A DNA stretch of 64,000 nt from Paralichthys olivaceus (lineage: Eukaryota > Chordata > Actinopteri > Pleuronectiformes > Paralichthyidae). Positions 1 through 35,660 of the stretch are shown one piece after another (the stretch's first letter is position 1; every line of letters starts with the position of its first letter). Made by a program: the position numbers and the translations under genes. The notes under the pieces were generated by a model. That model was given only the letters and a program-made list of their open reading frames with translations, ran no database searches and was not told the DNA's origin. Where the stretch lies: positions 6,830,001 through 6,894,000 of the forward strand of contig NC_091096.1 in NCBI RefSeq assembly GCF_024713975.1. Direction: 5' to 3'.

Positions 1-334
1 TATCTTCTTAAACAGGAATTCAAATGTTAAAATGATTTCTATTTCAAATGAACTCTTCTCTTTTCTTAAAATTGCCATTTTTATAATGATAGTGCAGAAA
101 TCTTCCCCCTTAATGAGACGTTTCTGTAAATGAAATGAAGAAAGGTGCAGTGTCCACATGCATAAAACATATTTAGCTCTGCAGTTTGACACATCTGTCA
201 TGTCCCTGCAGCCTCTATGACTTTTATCACCATGGCACCTTGCAGCATCGCCTCTACCTAAGATAAAAACATATATTTAACCCATAGCACACAGGAGAGG
301 ACTGTAAGTGGGCGGCACTGCAAAGCTAAATACC

Positions 335-455
335 AAAGGTTTCCATCCATCCATTATCTATACAGCTTATCCTTTGAGCGTCACGGGGGGGCTGGAGCCA
401 ATCCCAGCTGACATGGTCCTGCAGGTCACCAGCGTATCGCAGGCACCAAAGATTT
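335..455 (+). repeat. Teleost interspersed repeat fragment
   Basis: The stretch starts with a CCATCCATCCATTATCTATA-type segment and continues through a G-run into GGAGCCAATCCCAGCTGACA and a 'caccagcgtatcgcaggc' end. This order is characteristic of a very common fish interspersed repeat. Only one degenerate piece is present, and no coding capacity remains. The class is not assigned. Confidence 0.6.
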
Positions 456-1690
456 CCAACACACTAAATGTTTACACCTTCATGAACACTTCCTGGTATA
501 AGCTTGTTGACCTTTTTGCATAACCCACATTTTATTTGTCTATGAAACAAAACGTTTCTGACTCATTTCTTTTTATCTACATTTTCTCTTTAGTGAGTGC
601 AACTGATTTCATAAGGTACAAAAACCTTTACTGTAATGCACAATATTTGAATATACCCATTTGTCAAAAAATTGCACGTATGCACATATTTTCATTTTGT
701 ATAGTTTCATATATTTAAATTGGATCATATTGATTTTTCAATGGCTCCTTTTTTGTTTTTATATCTCTCGTCTTTGCTTTTTGAATTTACCTATTTTCCC
801 CCTTATTTTTTCACTTACTGTGTTTGTTATGCACCAAACATACATTTTTTGTACACATTTTGTTATTAACTTTGACATTAAAGCTAGGTTTAGTAATCCT
901 GGAATATCTAGCACTGATATCATGAAATTCAGTAATTCTCCTAATCCCGGTGGAATGGTAAGTAAATGTTGTCCAGCTGAGACGTCACAGGAGTCACATG
1001 CTTCATTCCAGAGCCGGATCAGTGGGTCAGTGTGTTTAAGAAAAGAAACAAAAAACCTCATTCATCAGTTTTCAGCTAAGACGGAGCTGCATGAGGGAAC
1101 CGAGCAGCGGCCAGTCACAGGCAGCGACACATGATCAATCCTCATCAGACGCACAGCACCGGTGGAGGAGAAGCAGCTTGTTTGTCTTCTAGTCCATTTC
1201 GCAGCCGACACACACACGTTTACACACCACATCCTAAATTACTTCAGTGCAGCTGCCAAACACAGGTTACACGAGCAGAAACTGCCATTAATCTTTATCT
1301 CTACAGGTCTGCTCTCCTCTCCTCTTGTTCATTTTCTCTCAGCAGCACCTTCCTTCCTCTCTCCTCATCCCCCAACTACTCTTCTCTGCTGTGTCATGAA
1401 ATCGATTCATCCACATAGGTCTCTGACACTTAATACAAAACGGGAAGAAATGGAAATGGCACTGGAGGGATATTAGAAGCCAGAGGCCGTGAAAAACGCT
1501 GCAGTCTACAGACTAAAATCCTTGAATCTTCTACAAGTGAAGCAGCAGTTTAATAAATCACACACATTCTGACTAAGTAGATGTGCATCTTAATAGTATA
1601 ACTGTCACTCTCTGGTCAGACAAGCTCAATCAATCATTTAATCAACATCCGTCAGACTCCACAGCTGGAGTTAAGCTCGTATTGCTGCTA

Positions 1691-1722
1691 CAGTGCCTGG
1701 CCAAAAGTATGTGGACTCCTGA
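1691..1722 (+). repeat. Short transposon-like repeat remnant
   Basis: The segment CAGTGCCTGGCCAAAAGTAT followed by GTGGAC resembles the terminal sequence of common fish DNA-transposon remnants. Only this short end is recognisable. Confidence 0.35.
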
Positions 1723-3239
1723 CAATTATATCAGGATTATATCAGGATAAGCCTTCACATATTAAAACAGGAAAATTAATTGTCCTGGACACTCTAAAAT
1801 ATCAAAGATACATCATGAAGAAGCCGGAGTTTGAACTGTTTCTCATCTCTTTTCTTTATTCATTCATTTTAGGATTTTACCACTTTCCATTAGTTCACCT
1901 AAATATGTTCAGTTTACGATCACGTGAGAAAAGAAAATCACTTTAAATTAAAGCGATTTTTAATTAAAAAGTGAAATTAGCTAACGTTTAATATTCAGGC
2001 TTGAAAAGGCCTTAATGGTTAATCAACATAAAAATGTTTGATTAACTTTCACTGTAGTCCGTGTACCGTATGTGCACACACATATTCATGAATGCAAGAT
2101 GCACACAAACAAGTTCACGGCCACAGAGGACGGTGTGTGAGCAGGCAGACAGCCAGCTGACAGGAGGGGCACTTCCTGAAATCAGGTCCTGTCTGCTTCA
2201 GCGACTCTAATGAGGACCCAGCACATCTGGTCTAATAGGAACCTTCTCTTTTCTAGGGAAGAGCCGACACCTAGGTCTCTGGACGTGGCAGATTCTAAAC
2301 AAACAAGCAGCTCAGTTTCTTTTAAAACAAACATTTCTGATTCACAGCAAAGACAAACACTTCAGGCCGCAGCCTCATTAAGTAGCTGTGGATTTTTGAA
2401 GCAATATTGCAGTAAAATGAAGTTTCTATTTTATTAATTCCAAGTTCAATTCAAACTGTAAAACGCACATAAAATGGTGACAATCTCCATATGTTATTAT
2501 TGCTTTTGCAAATTAAGCGTTTTTTCAACAGAACGCATCTATTATTTATCCAGATGTTCCTTATTTAGCTGAATTATCATCTCTCACTTTCAATTCTCTG
2601 GATACTGAGGAGAAGATGTTGTGTCCATATCTCCAGTCCATATGAACAGCATATAGCCAGAGGACGGATGTACTTCAAACATGAGGTGTCCTATTAATAG
2701 AGCCGTAATATTTCTGTTTGCCTCGCATGCGAAACATGAAAAGAATAATTCATCTAACGTCTGGCCTTTTGGCTTCCTCTGTCCTGAACAAAACTCCCTG
2801 ATGCTGCACCGATGCTTAATTACAGAAAGGATGTTGATTAATTTTACATGGAAACTGTTTTAACTGCTCACGACCCTGCAGCACACAGATTGTACACCGA
2901 TTTACATAAAGGACGACAACACACGGGTTTGTTTTGACAGTGTGTACTGATGCAGACGAGCAATGAGACCAGTGGGAATTAATTTTTTTAAATTACATAA
3001 CTTACATAATCTGTTGATTAATTTCCTAGTGATTAATGATCAGTCAGTTACAACAGAGTGATGACAGATTTTGCATTGAGTCCGCTTTCTGATTTTGTAG
3101 CATGTTCGTGCAATCTAAGAATTGCTCAGACATCTAAGATTTGCATTCAAGATTTTGCAGTAATAATCAAAACCTTATAAATAGTCAATAATTTTACATT
3201 ATAGATCACTTAACTATCTGTTTGTGAAAGGGGGCATTA

Positions 3240-3620
3240 GAAGCTGTATATAAAGGTGGACGACATGATCCCAAAAGTGAAGCCAAAGCATCTTGATCAC
3301 CCTCTTGAGGCTGGCTGCAGTATATGTCATAAACCCCACCTCCTCCATGTTAGCAGTTTGGCGAGTTTTTCTCTTTCATTTACAGTAAATCTTCATCTGT
3401 CTGTCCAAGATGTAATTTTGTGAGTTGGTTTAAATTCATAATTCATTTAAAGAACTAAAAATGTGGTGAAACGTCATCGTCGACAGCTGAGACTGACTCC
3501 TGATTGGTTGTGTATGGGCAGGACCTTGCTACTACAGCTTCACCCCCCCAATCCCAATCGTTGTTTTGACTTCACTACTGGATACTGGGAGGAAGTGGGG
3601 ACACATCGTCGTCCATCTTC
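3240..3620. repeat. MITE-like element with inverted ends
   Basis: The left end (about 3247-3272, containing 'ggtggacgacat') is an imperfect inverted match to the right end (about 3598-3622, containing 'gtcgtccatcttcat'). The interior, with the 'cataaaccccacctcctcc' segment, is of a type scattered widely in fish genomes. No transposase is present, so this is a non-autonomous copy. A related fragment may lie near 30230-30360 ('tatacagtctatggtt'). Confidence 0.45.
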
Positions 3621-6600
3621 ATAATGTCTGTGTGATGAGCCCACAGAAACTTCCCCTGACTCAGTTCCTCTCAGCTCCACTGAGCATTTTATCCTCTTTC
3701 AGCTCATTGTTTTTATTTGGCAACTTCACAGCTTTGGTCCAGTCTCTCTTCAGCAGCGGTTTTCAGTGAAGAAGCTCTAAAAACAAAAAAACACTCTATA
3801 CTCAACCTTCTCAAGACCAAACAACACAGAACTGAGCTACTCGTGTTTGTTGAATTATTCGCAGCTGAAGAGACAGATATTTTCCTCAGGACCTAACACC
3901 CCCCCTCGCTCATAATAAGAAGCTGACTGATAAATAAGCTTTTCGAAGTCTTCAGAAGATTGATGTTGGGCGACGAGCTTTCACATCTAAGACAGGGTAA
4001 TTACTTGAAAATAAATTAGCCTAGTGTTATTACATAACTTTGATGAAAAGACATTAGAGCAACTGCATGTTCACTTTGATTGATTTCCTCAACAAAAATG
4101 AATTTGACTCAGGGGCAAATACAAACTCAGGCAAAACCAGCAGTGAGGTGCTGTTATAAAACAATGAAATAGATGGAAAATATTAATGTGATAGGCCGGT
4201 TGTGTTTTACATTACTGCTCTAATCTCTATGTTGCTGTGTGTTTGTGTGTCCGTGGCTGCATCACACCAGCATCCAGCTGAAAGGCTGTTACAGTGGGGA
4301 CAGTTTGGGGGTTGGCAAGTGCACAGTGATTTATTATCTGGCCTCCTGGTGCTCAGGGTCTGCTGGAAGCAGAAACAATGTATGGGAGTGGACTGTGAGG
4401 ACTGCGCGTCGCCTGTGAGTGTGACGCAAGGAAACGGGGAGTAAGCCATAGTTTGATGAGGACTGCGAGGCGGAGAAGAGACAGCCACTCACAAAACCTA
4501 ACTGGCTGCCCTGAGGCTGGAAGCAAGGGAAAGAAAAGAGAACAGGAAAAGTGGCATAAAAACCCGGCTGTGTCTGAGGACAATCCAATCTATCATGAAA
4601 TCGAGATTAAATGGGAACTTTCTCTCTCTGTCCATCCCTCTGCTGCTCCGACTCTACTCGCTCCTGAGCAGGTTATGTGTGAGAGCCACAGCAGTGTATG
4701 AATGAACAACACCAAGCAAAGCAGGACCAGAGAGCCACTTAGACCAGCCTCTCACCCTCAGGCCTCACAGAGACAAAACTCTCCCTCTTTCCGTGTCTCA
4801 GCCTCAGCCATCACCAGTGGCTGTTGAGAGACTTGACCTAACCAATAGCAGCAGAATGAGCTCACCGGCCTCTAAAAGCTTTGCAAAAACGTGCAGCGTG
4901 CAGTTCTACTCCCCGTCCGCCATCTATGAGGGGTCTCTAATCCATTAAGCTCTGACCTTCTACTTCTTGCTTTGTCTACTGGCAGCCTTCAGGCGGGTAA
5001 GAGTACTCTGCTCTCTCCACATAGATACACTGCAAACCATAACAGATAAATCTGAAGTAGCTTCAGCACGTCAGGAAAACCAGAAGAGGTGTCAACTGTT
5101 TTCATGAAGTGCCTCGTACAGCTGAAATATCGAGTAGAATTGATATTCAGGCAAGGTAAACGATCAGCTGTGGTGTTTTAATGGACGATACTCCAGGTCA
5201 GACTCTCAGAGGCAGTATATCTATCGCTGAGTCATCCCAGTGATGCTCGGACACACTCTCATTTCCAGAACCTTTGAGAGACAGTGATAAATCGATGGTT
5301 TTTCTCGACTGCGAGGCCAGCAGGAGTCAGCGGGTGCACGGAGTTGAGACAGAGAGTGTAATCATGCTGCTGCTGCAAAACAGGACAGACAGGTCTGAGA
5401 CGAGCTAAACGCCACAGGGAGCAATACTGGGCCATATCCAGTCAATCAGGCTGCACAGGACTGAGGGGGGGAAGGTCTCAACGCAGCCACGCTTCCATTT
5501 CCAGGCAGCTGACAGGGTGACATGGGTCAGGAGAGGAGATTTTTTTATTTTTTCATTCCACTCACGCCACAAATTTATTAAATCTACAGTTGTTCTTAGA
5601 GTACATAAATGGCGTAAGGCTATATGTGAAATATAAAAGAAAAAGTATTTGGTTATTCAAAAATAGATCAGAGGCATTCATGATGACTGTTTGGACCCTG
5701 TTTACATTGCACTTGATTTGTGTTACTGTCGCTAAGGTTTGGAAAGGATTCTTGTTCTTTAAACCATAAATCACTGGTGGAAATATAAATAAAATCTAAA
5801 CTTGTGATGATATAAAACTAAATCTTTGGGGGTTTTCAACAATTTTAGGAGGTTCCTTTGGGCTCAGGGATATCTTAAATGGCATTTTTACTCATTTGTG
5901 AGGCAAAATGATCGATCGTTTAATTAAAAAAACAATAATCAATAGAGTAAAATAAAAAGATCAGCTGGCAAACTGTTTGTTTTGAAACTTCAATCAAAAA
6001 TAATTCATTCAGAGGGATGAAATATTCAGCGTCTGACAGTTGCCAGAGCAAGAGTGTGCTGCCAAACACCAGCATGGAGCATTAATACAGGAGCGTCTTC
6101 ATCAACCGGAGCTGCTGCATCCTCATCATCATCACATGAGGGGGTCGACGGGTCTGAGCAACAGCCGAGCAACAGCAACGGGGGGGGTCGTAGCCTTAGC
6201 GGGGATAAACTGATGAATCACAGACGTGGCTAAAAACAAGCAGCGCTGAACCAATCAGTAAATTAATTGATCCGTTATGATGACTGATTAAATAATCATC
6301 AGTGAAAGGACTCTTTCTGACTAAATTATATCATGTATCATTTCAATGGGGTTTGTGCATTTAGGTATTTATCGATATATTTGACATTTTGTTTTCATAC
6401 ATTGTTAACCCAGTATTCCAAATCGAATTAATAGACTGAGCAAAAATGGAAATAGTTATTGGTTACAGCCCTATGAAGCATTGAAATGACAGAATTAATA
6501 TTTGTTAGTTCTGTATCGGAAAACAAAACTACAAATACATTGTTTACAAATTCAAAGAATAGTGACGGATGTGAAAACACCAGGTCTATCAGGAGCCAAG

Positions 6601-7630
6601 GTTTTAGTGACATCTCGATAAAAGCTCAACAATAAGGGAGTTTTTATACGTGAAACCCAGCAGGGACGACTCATTGTTTCAGTGTCTGCATCACTCTGCA
6701 GCATTAAGTAAAGTGCACCAGAGGTGATCTTTAGATTAGGGGGAATTTAATCACATCAGTGCAGCAGCAGGTATACGATCTGACCATGACAGGGCAAAGG
6801 GACAGGGAAGAAAATGTCTTTCTTAGGTTCTCGACTTCTCTTTTGCTGCAACTTCAGGGGTCACAGGGTCAACAAGGTTTGAGGGAAAGAGGCAGAAGTT
6901 GGCAGAGAAGGTGGAAACCATAATATCTTTCATAAGCTCCCTTTTTATGTGTGCATCTCCGTAATCTTCAGATCCCCCCAAAAAATCAAATTTTTGTGCT
7001 TCTTGCTAAAAAGAAAATGACTCAAAACTAACTCAAATTGTGATAATCCTGTTTGAAACAGTTTGTTTCTTTTTTTGGGGGGGGGTTTCAACTGTTAAAA
7101 AATAGCCTATTTCCCCATTTTGGCTGAAAGTAAATTATACTGTACCAGAATAGAAATGTTCATATCCGTCAATATCAATAAATATGACGATAAATGTCAC
7201 ATTATTATTTATTTTAAGTTTAAAGAGCAGAGACTGAAAAACACTTGACAAACGACAAAACATTAAATCTGAGATAGATCAATAATTTGTTTTCACAATA
7301 TACCTATAAGCGATATATCGATATATAGGACTTTAGTTAATGATGTAAATCATATTGCGATAATAATTGATATAGTTTTATCACCTAGTCCACATCCAGA
7401 TATTTCTACATGCTGAAGTATTTGAGAGTTTTTTTTAACTCCAGGTTGATTTAAAGGTTGTTGGGGTTTTTTTTTTTCCCACAGCTGTTATCTTTGCAGA
7501 ATCTCACACAAACTACCTCTGAAACAATAACACTCTTTATCAAACTTTGGCTTCGTTTTAACTTAAAACAAACCGGATTTTGGTCTATTTCTGACTTTCT
7601 CGGTGAGACACGTCACCATGAGGAACTCAC

Positions 7631-7739
7631 CGGCCAGGATCGCCTTCCCCGGGTGCGTTAATTTCGCCTTCGCCGGCGCCGCTGCGGCCAGACACCGCGG
7701 TCTGGAGAAGGGGCTGATGAATGTGCGTCTGTCCTGCAT
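7631..7739 (-). CDS. slc25a1: Mitochondrial citrate carrier, first coding exon (partial)
   Basis: This exon encodes the 36-residue N-terminus of SLC25A1, the inner-membrane carrier that exchanges mitochondrial citrate for malate and supplies cytosolic acetyl-CoA. It starts at an ATG at 7739 (minus), reads through an alanine-rich stretch into KAKLTHPGKAILA, and ends at a consensus donor (GGCCG|GTGAGT) after the first base of the next codon. The AAAAPA..KAKLTHPGKAILAG signature matches the start of vertebrate SLC25A1. The first transmembrane segment and all carrier repeats lie on later exons that are not in the window. The frame is also open upstream of this ATG for a few codons but has no other ATG there. 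It sits downstream of the clathrin gene on the same strand, the arrangement seen for SLC25A1-CLTCL1 in human. A plus-strand reading of the same DNA also has an open frame but matches nothing. Confidence 0.85.
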
Positions 7740-8135
7740 GACCACCGCAAAACTCAACACACAGGGGAATCTGCAGGAATCTGAAGAAGAGCTCGATCTT
7801 CAGGTAGGAAGCTTGGTTCTTTGTTGCGCGCAACACATGGGCGGAAGGCTGCCGTGACGCGCCTCTCTGGGTGCAGGTGATCTCCTCTGGTGAGTCCGGA
7901 GACTCCGGCGGATCTGTGTGTGTTGACAGTGGGCGGATACTGGGACCGTCAAGGAAGTTGTGCTTCTATAATCCAATAGCTGCTACTTGTAACTGTGGCA
8001 ACGCTGCTATCACGACGGTAGTGTGTAAGAGGGAGAGAGGAGACCCGGGAGAGAGGCGGGGCGCGCAATCCTGGTGCCGCCTGGAACTTGGAGAGGAGAC
8101 GTGTGCGTAAAAGCGAGAAAACTTCAAATAAAGGC
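7740..8135 (-). promoter_or_regulatory. slc25a1: CpG-rich promoter/5' UTR of slc25a1
   Basis: Immediately upstream (minus sense) of the slc25a1 ATG the sequence becomes CpG-rich. It contains GC-box-like GGGCGG at about 7841 and 7933 and a perfect 12-bp palindrome GTTGCGCGCAAC at 7823-7834. No TATA box is evident. Position and composition suggest a CpG-island-type promoter; the transcription start is not determined. Confidence 0.5.
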
Positions 8136-8143
8136 CACAAAGA

Positions 8144-8146
<3 letters not shown>

Positions 8147-8208
<62 letters not shown>
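8147..8208. repeat. (GT)n microsatellite
   Basis: About 31 uninterrupted GT units lie just upstream of the slc25a1 promoter. It is likely polymorphic. Confidence 0.97.
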
Positions 8209-8209
<1 letters not shown>

Positions 8210-8659
8210 AGACTGAGTGTTCTTAAGAGAAGGGAGTGCCTACTTCAGTTTCCCAGCAGAAGGGTGGGGCGCAGCTTCTCTCTGACTGTATTAACATGAA
8301 GATCCCTCCCAGTGAGCATGAATAAAAACGGTTTCCCTTGTGTTGGGTGATCTTAAACTAAGAAACCGGGAGCGTTCCCCCAGCAGCAGACGGTAAAAAG
8401 GTCCAAACCCCACCCTCTCCAAACAAAGAGGCTGCAGCTCCCACAGGGACAGAAACCATCCATCCATCAGATCTGGACAGAAAGGTCACCAACATGTGTC
8501 CTGCACAGGAGGTGCAGCAGAAAATCTCTTTATCAAAAACCATCTTCACTGTGTAAAACTGAGCCGGCCGTCACAAAATAGACAGAAAACCGAAGCTGAG
8601 CTCTCCACTGTGGTTTAATAGCATCTATATTTCTCCTGATGTGAATACATGGGAGAACG

Positions 8660-9065
8660 AATGGCACCCAGGAGAACTCATACCTGTGCCAAGGCTCCAG
8701 CAGTCCCTTTAAATTCAATCAAGCTGCTCCAAATTGCACAGACTCATAGATATCAGTTCCCTAAATGTGTCATATTTTTTAAAATCAAGATCCTTGAAGT
8801 ATTTCCCGAGAAATTGTAAAAAGAAAAACCTTTCTCACAAACGTTACAGAAAGTGATAGAAGCTCCTGGATCAGCAAAACTCCATCCTTCCACCAAGTTT
8901 TGAGGAAATCCACTAAGAAGAAATGGAAAACCTTAATATGTCATTTTACAAGCTCACTTTTTTCTGTGTATATCCATTATTTTCAATTTCTTGGAAAATC
9001 CATTAAGTAGTTTTTTTGCCTAATCCTGCTTACAAACAAACAAAAGGGATCAGGACGAAAAGATG
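8660..9065. repeat. Degenerate teleost interspersed repeat
   Basis: Segments such as 'ccatccttccaccaagtttt', 'taatcctgcttacaaacaaa' and the 'gatctcctt' end follow the order of a widespread fish repeat. That repeat normally ends in a 'cctccttggcggaggt' motif. The copy is old, with no coding capacity. A copy in the opposite orientation lies in a clathrin intron at 24520-24740. Confidence 0.5.
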
Positions 9066-9691
9066 ATCTCCTTAGTGGACGTAAAAATGGACCACCACCA
9101 CTGTGTGTAAACTTTATTCCTCTTTTTGTTTTCATGACTTGTGCAGATTAAGGGAGTGCTCACGTGCAGCTCAGGCTTTTTCCTTCTCCATTTTGATCAA
9201 TCCAAAGTTGACACCACAGCGGGACAGGAGCTTCACAGTCGAGCAAACCGTCACCACGTTGAGCAGCCTTACCTCAAGATTTAGCCATTTATTTACCTGC
9301 TGTTTTTGCATTTTGTCCTTTTCTTACAAAAATCATTATGCTTTTTTTTTTTAAGACTACAACAACACACTATAGACAATACATATGGTAATCCATAATA
9401 TTTGACTTCTTTGATTAGTTATATCTTAAATTATACACTTTTCAGTACAATAATGATTATTCTTTGAAACAACTGGCACCAGGATGTGAGCTAACGTCCC
9501 CCCTCCCCTCGAGACTGTCAGAGTTTCGTCTCCATTTTCCGTTAGTCAGGTGAGAAACTTTCCTCGAACATCACTTAGTTTTTGACACAACATTAGTTAA
9601 TACTTGATATACTTGAGTGTAACATGAAAATTGTGCTCCTGGTTGCAGCATTATAGTTTGGCAGCACATGCACAGACTACAGCATATAGCA

Positions 9692-9692
<1 letters not shown>

Positions 9693-9724
<32 letters not shown>
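9693..9724. repeat. T-run and (ATT)n microsatellite
   Basis: A T-run passes into about eight ATT units, inside the presumed clathrin 3' UTR. Confidence 0.9.
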
Positions 9725-10659
9725 TCACCTGCTTTCTTTCTTTCTGTCTCACTCGTCCTGAAGCTCCAGGTGTCCGGTATCAGAGTCCCAAAAAAAAAAA
9801 AAAAGTCATCTGACGAGATCAACTGCTCTGAGCCAGCGAAACGTTTGCTGTTGCAAGGGAGTGGACATTTCATGGAGTGCCTCTAGGTTTGGTGAAGACT
9901 CCAGAGGCTACACACACACACTTACACTAGCGCTCACACACACACACGGACAGTACTGTAACCTCATAAACAAGTGTTCTTAGTCCATATACAGCAAACA
10001 CTTTGTACCTGTTGTGAAAGGACAAACAAAACTATTGCACAGTAACCGTCGTTCTAATCAGAGCATGAGACAGTTGTGAAATTAAACATGAACAAATGAG
10101 CCTGTGTTTTTTGCCACCTTCTCTAAATAAGGCCGTAGCAGTGCTTCAGGAGGGAGGGGGACACACACACACGCCCCTCCACTCCTCAGTAAGTCTCTTC
10201 CTCATCAGTGCTGAATCTATAGAAATAAGGAATATCAAATAAAGGAAACAGCTGCTTTATGGTTAGTTACGTCTACATGGAACAGCAACAGGACAGAGTG
10301 GTCTTGTGTCACTATGTTATCTTCAGTATGTTAATTCCTCTGGGAGCTGAGAGGGGACGTCATGCGGTGTAGATCAGTGATACAGTTGTAACATCCTAGT
10401 GGAGAGTAGAGGGCGGCAGGGAGGGAGGGGAGGGTCCACGAGCCTTGATGCAGATCTTCTGAAGGGAGAGGAGATATGAAGGGTTTCTACTGCAGTTTCA
10501 CTGAAGACGGGAGGAGTCTCGTTAGGAAATGAAGGCCCAGTCAAGTTTCGGGGAAGGGTCTCTGCGCCATCATTTGGCCGCTTGAGACTCAGAGCAGCGC
10601 GGTTCAGTGTGGTTCAGGTCTGAGTTGTGTGAGTGTGTGCAGTGGAGACAGAGGGGAGC

Positions 10660-10687
<28 letters not shown>
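10660..10687. repeat. G28 homopolymer (C28 in the mRNA)
   Basis: Twenty-eight consecutive G on the plus strand begin 13 bases beyond the clathrin stop codon in transcript sense. The length could be inaccurate in an assembly. Confidence 0.95.
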
Positions 10688-10690
<3 letters not shown>

Positions 10691-10700
10691 AGTCAGGCCT

Positions 10701-34191
<23,491 letters not shown>

Positions 34192-34750
34192 GTCTGGAGG
34201 CTTCGTCAGTCTGGAGGATCCGTGAGGAAGGAGAGGGGAAAGGGGGGACGACAGGAGGAACTGGTGGTGGTGGTCTTGTTCTGTTTGTGCCCCGACACGT
34301 CCCCTGAAGTCAACGGTGATGGGCAGTGGTGGGTGGTCGCGGCAGCCTGCGTTGATACCACACGAATCCGGCGACTGCTCCCATTCAGCAGCCCCCCTAC
34401 ACCAGTCCTGGAGCAAAACAACTCCGCGCCTCCGCCAAGAAAACTAGTCCACTCCCAACTAGTGCCGAGAGCCCGCGCGCCGCGACCACCAGCTTCCACC
34501 TCCGAGGACACACGGGGCTGCGGCAACAAATAATAAAGAGCTGGGCGGTTGTAAGCGGTGAACTCGCTGAGAAACAGTCCGTGTGTGAGGGTTTGATTCC
34601 CAGCTTCAGACCTGTCAGAGAGGTCGGGTGTGCAGCTTGTACCCCTCCGCCGCAGCAGCCCCCTTCCCCCCTTCCTCTCCACCAACTTCGAAATCCGGGC
34701 TCGTGACAAGCGCCCCACCTTTCCACGATTTCTACACACACTCACACATG
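34192..34750 (-). promoter_or_regulatory. cltcl1: Clathrin heavy chain 5' UTR and promoter region
   Basis: The DNA directly upstream (minus sense) of the clathrin ATG is locally GC- and CpG-rich, notably 34469-34487 (cccgcgcgccgcgacc). This is typical of a broadly expressed gene without a TATA box. The transcription start cannot be fixed from the sequence. A CA-rich run bounds it near 34735-34775. Confidence 0.45.
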
Positions 34751-34885
34751 CACACACATGCACACACACACATGCATGTTTCCACAAGTGTGTTGTGCAG
34801 ATGACGTTGATCTCAGTTGCAGATCTTTTTTATTATAGGAGCTGACACTGCATCTGTTTGATTTATACACTGTCTCATTCATGGT

Positions 34886-34935
34886 CCTTCATCATCATCA
34901 TCACCATCTTCATCATCATCATCATCACCATCATA
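34886..34935. repeat. Imperfect (ATC)n microsatellite
   Basis: Runs of ATC units with interspersed ACC and TTC units. Confidence 0.9.
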
Positions 34936-35569
34936 GGGGGTTAGGGGGTTAGCAGCTGACCTGGAACTGGGAATCCGAGTTTAATTAACCTTAACCCTGT
35001 AAATGTTGACTCTGACTCTTTTTATATGGGGAAAAAATATCAGTGTATCTATTTAAAAATCACAATCTGTTAGATTATGAACCGTCGGTTTGTTCTTCGT
35101 CTTTAAAATGCTTGATTCAATTAGCAAAGGTCTATGTACTCTTCTGATGTGAGTCAGCGTGATACACAGGATGTGGCCTGAACAGACAAGTTCCCAAGCA
35201 TCTTGCACAATTCAAGTCTCCATACTGGAAGATTAAAGTCAAATGTGGGAAACAAATAAAGTGCTGTGTAGACATGAATTTATCAAGAAAGGTACTTTAC
35301 AAGTACAATTCTTTATTATTATTAATTGGATACAGATACACTAGAATGCTTCAGATGTTATCAATTTAAATTTGGAATTGAATGATATTGTACAGTACTA
35401 CGATCCACTGTACCATTCTTTAACTTATTTGTTCAGTTTTGTTGTTGTCCTTGTCCCTTAGTTGTATGTCTTTTTCTATGTAAGTCAAATTCTTAGACAT
35501 ACTTGAACAAGCAGCCGATTCTGATGATGAAGGAGAATATTTAACCTGGAGGCATCCTGGTGGACTGTA

Positions 35570-35660
35570 GGGTTTAAAGTTATAGTGTGTAGAATTTTGT
35601 GATATCTGGTGTTGAAATTGCATGTTGCAGCTGAACACCCCTCACCCCTTAAGACACTGA
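35570..35660 (+). repeat. Teleost MITE-like fragment
   Basis: The run 'aaagttatagtgtgtagaat', then 'gtgttgaaattgcatgttgc' and 'agctgaacacccctcacccc', reproduces one end of a frequent fish repeat. The other end is missing or unrecognisable. Confidence 0.5.

Larger units (their letters stand above)
1..7630. other. Gene-poor region; probably slc25a1 intron 1
   Basis: No exon of a recognisable gene could be found here on either strand. I looked in particular for the remaining slc25a1 exons (carrier repeats with P-x-D/E-x-x-K/R motifs) and saw none, so intron 1 of that gene probably runs off the left edge. The DNA is AT-rich, with scattered repeat fragments that are listed separately (about 335-455, 1691-1722, 3240-3620). 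The small open frames here look like chance. Confidence 0.6.
9100..10700 (-). other. cltcl1: Clathrin heavy chain 3' UTR and poly(A) site
   Basis: The DNA after the clathrin stop codon has no further exon. An AATAAA signal on the minus strand at 9118-9113 is followed by a GT-rich stretch (TGTGTG / GGTGGTGG), as expected for a cleavage site near 9100. This gives a 3' UTR of about 1.6 kb. It contains a run of 28 C (minus sense) at 10660-10687, an (ATT)n run near 9696-9724 and an A-run at 9789-9803. The end is inferred; no transcript data were used. Confidence 0.5.

Noticed and set aside
759..1134. Overlapping frames on both strands that might be a gene
   Set aside because: Low-complexity composition, no domain and no splice context. 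The DNA looks like old repeat or chance.
7603..7857. Plus-strand open frame with a good splice donor (CAG|GTAGGA) over the slc25a1 exon
   Set aside because: The minus strand in the same place gives a clear SLC25A1 N-terminus with its own consensus donor; the plus-strand peptide resembles nothing known.
34206..34787. Long 193-codon minus-strand frame upstream of the clathrin ATG
   Set aside because: It overlaps the CpG-rich 5' UTR/promoter, is in a different frame from the clathrin ATG and shows no recognisable domain. High GC makes stop codons rare.
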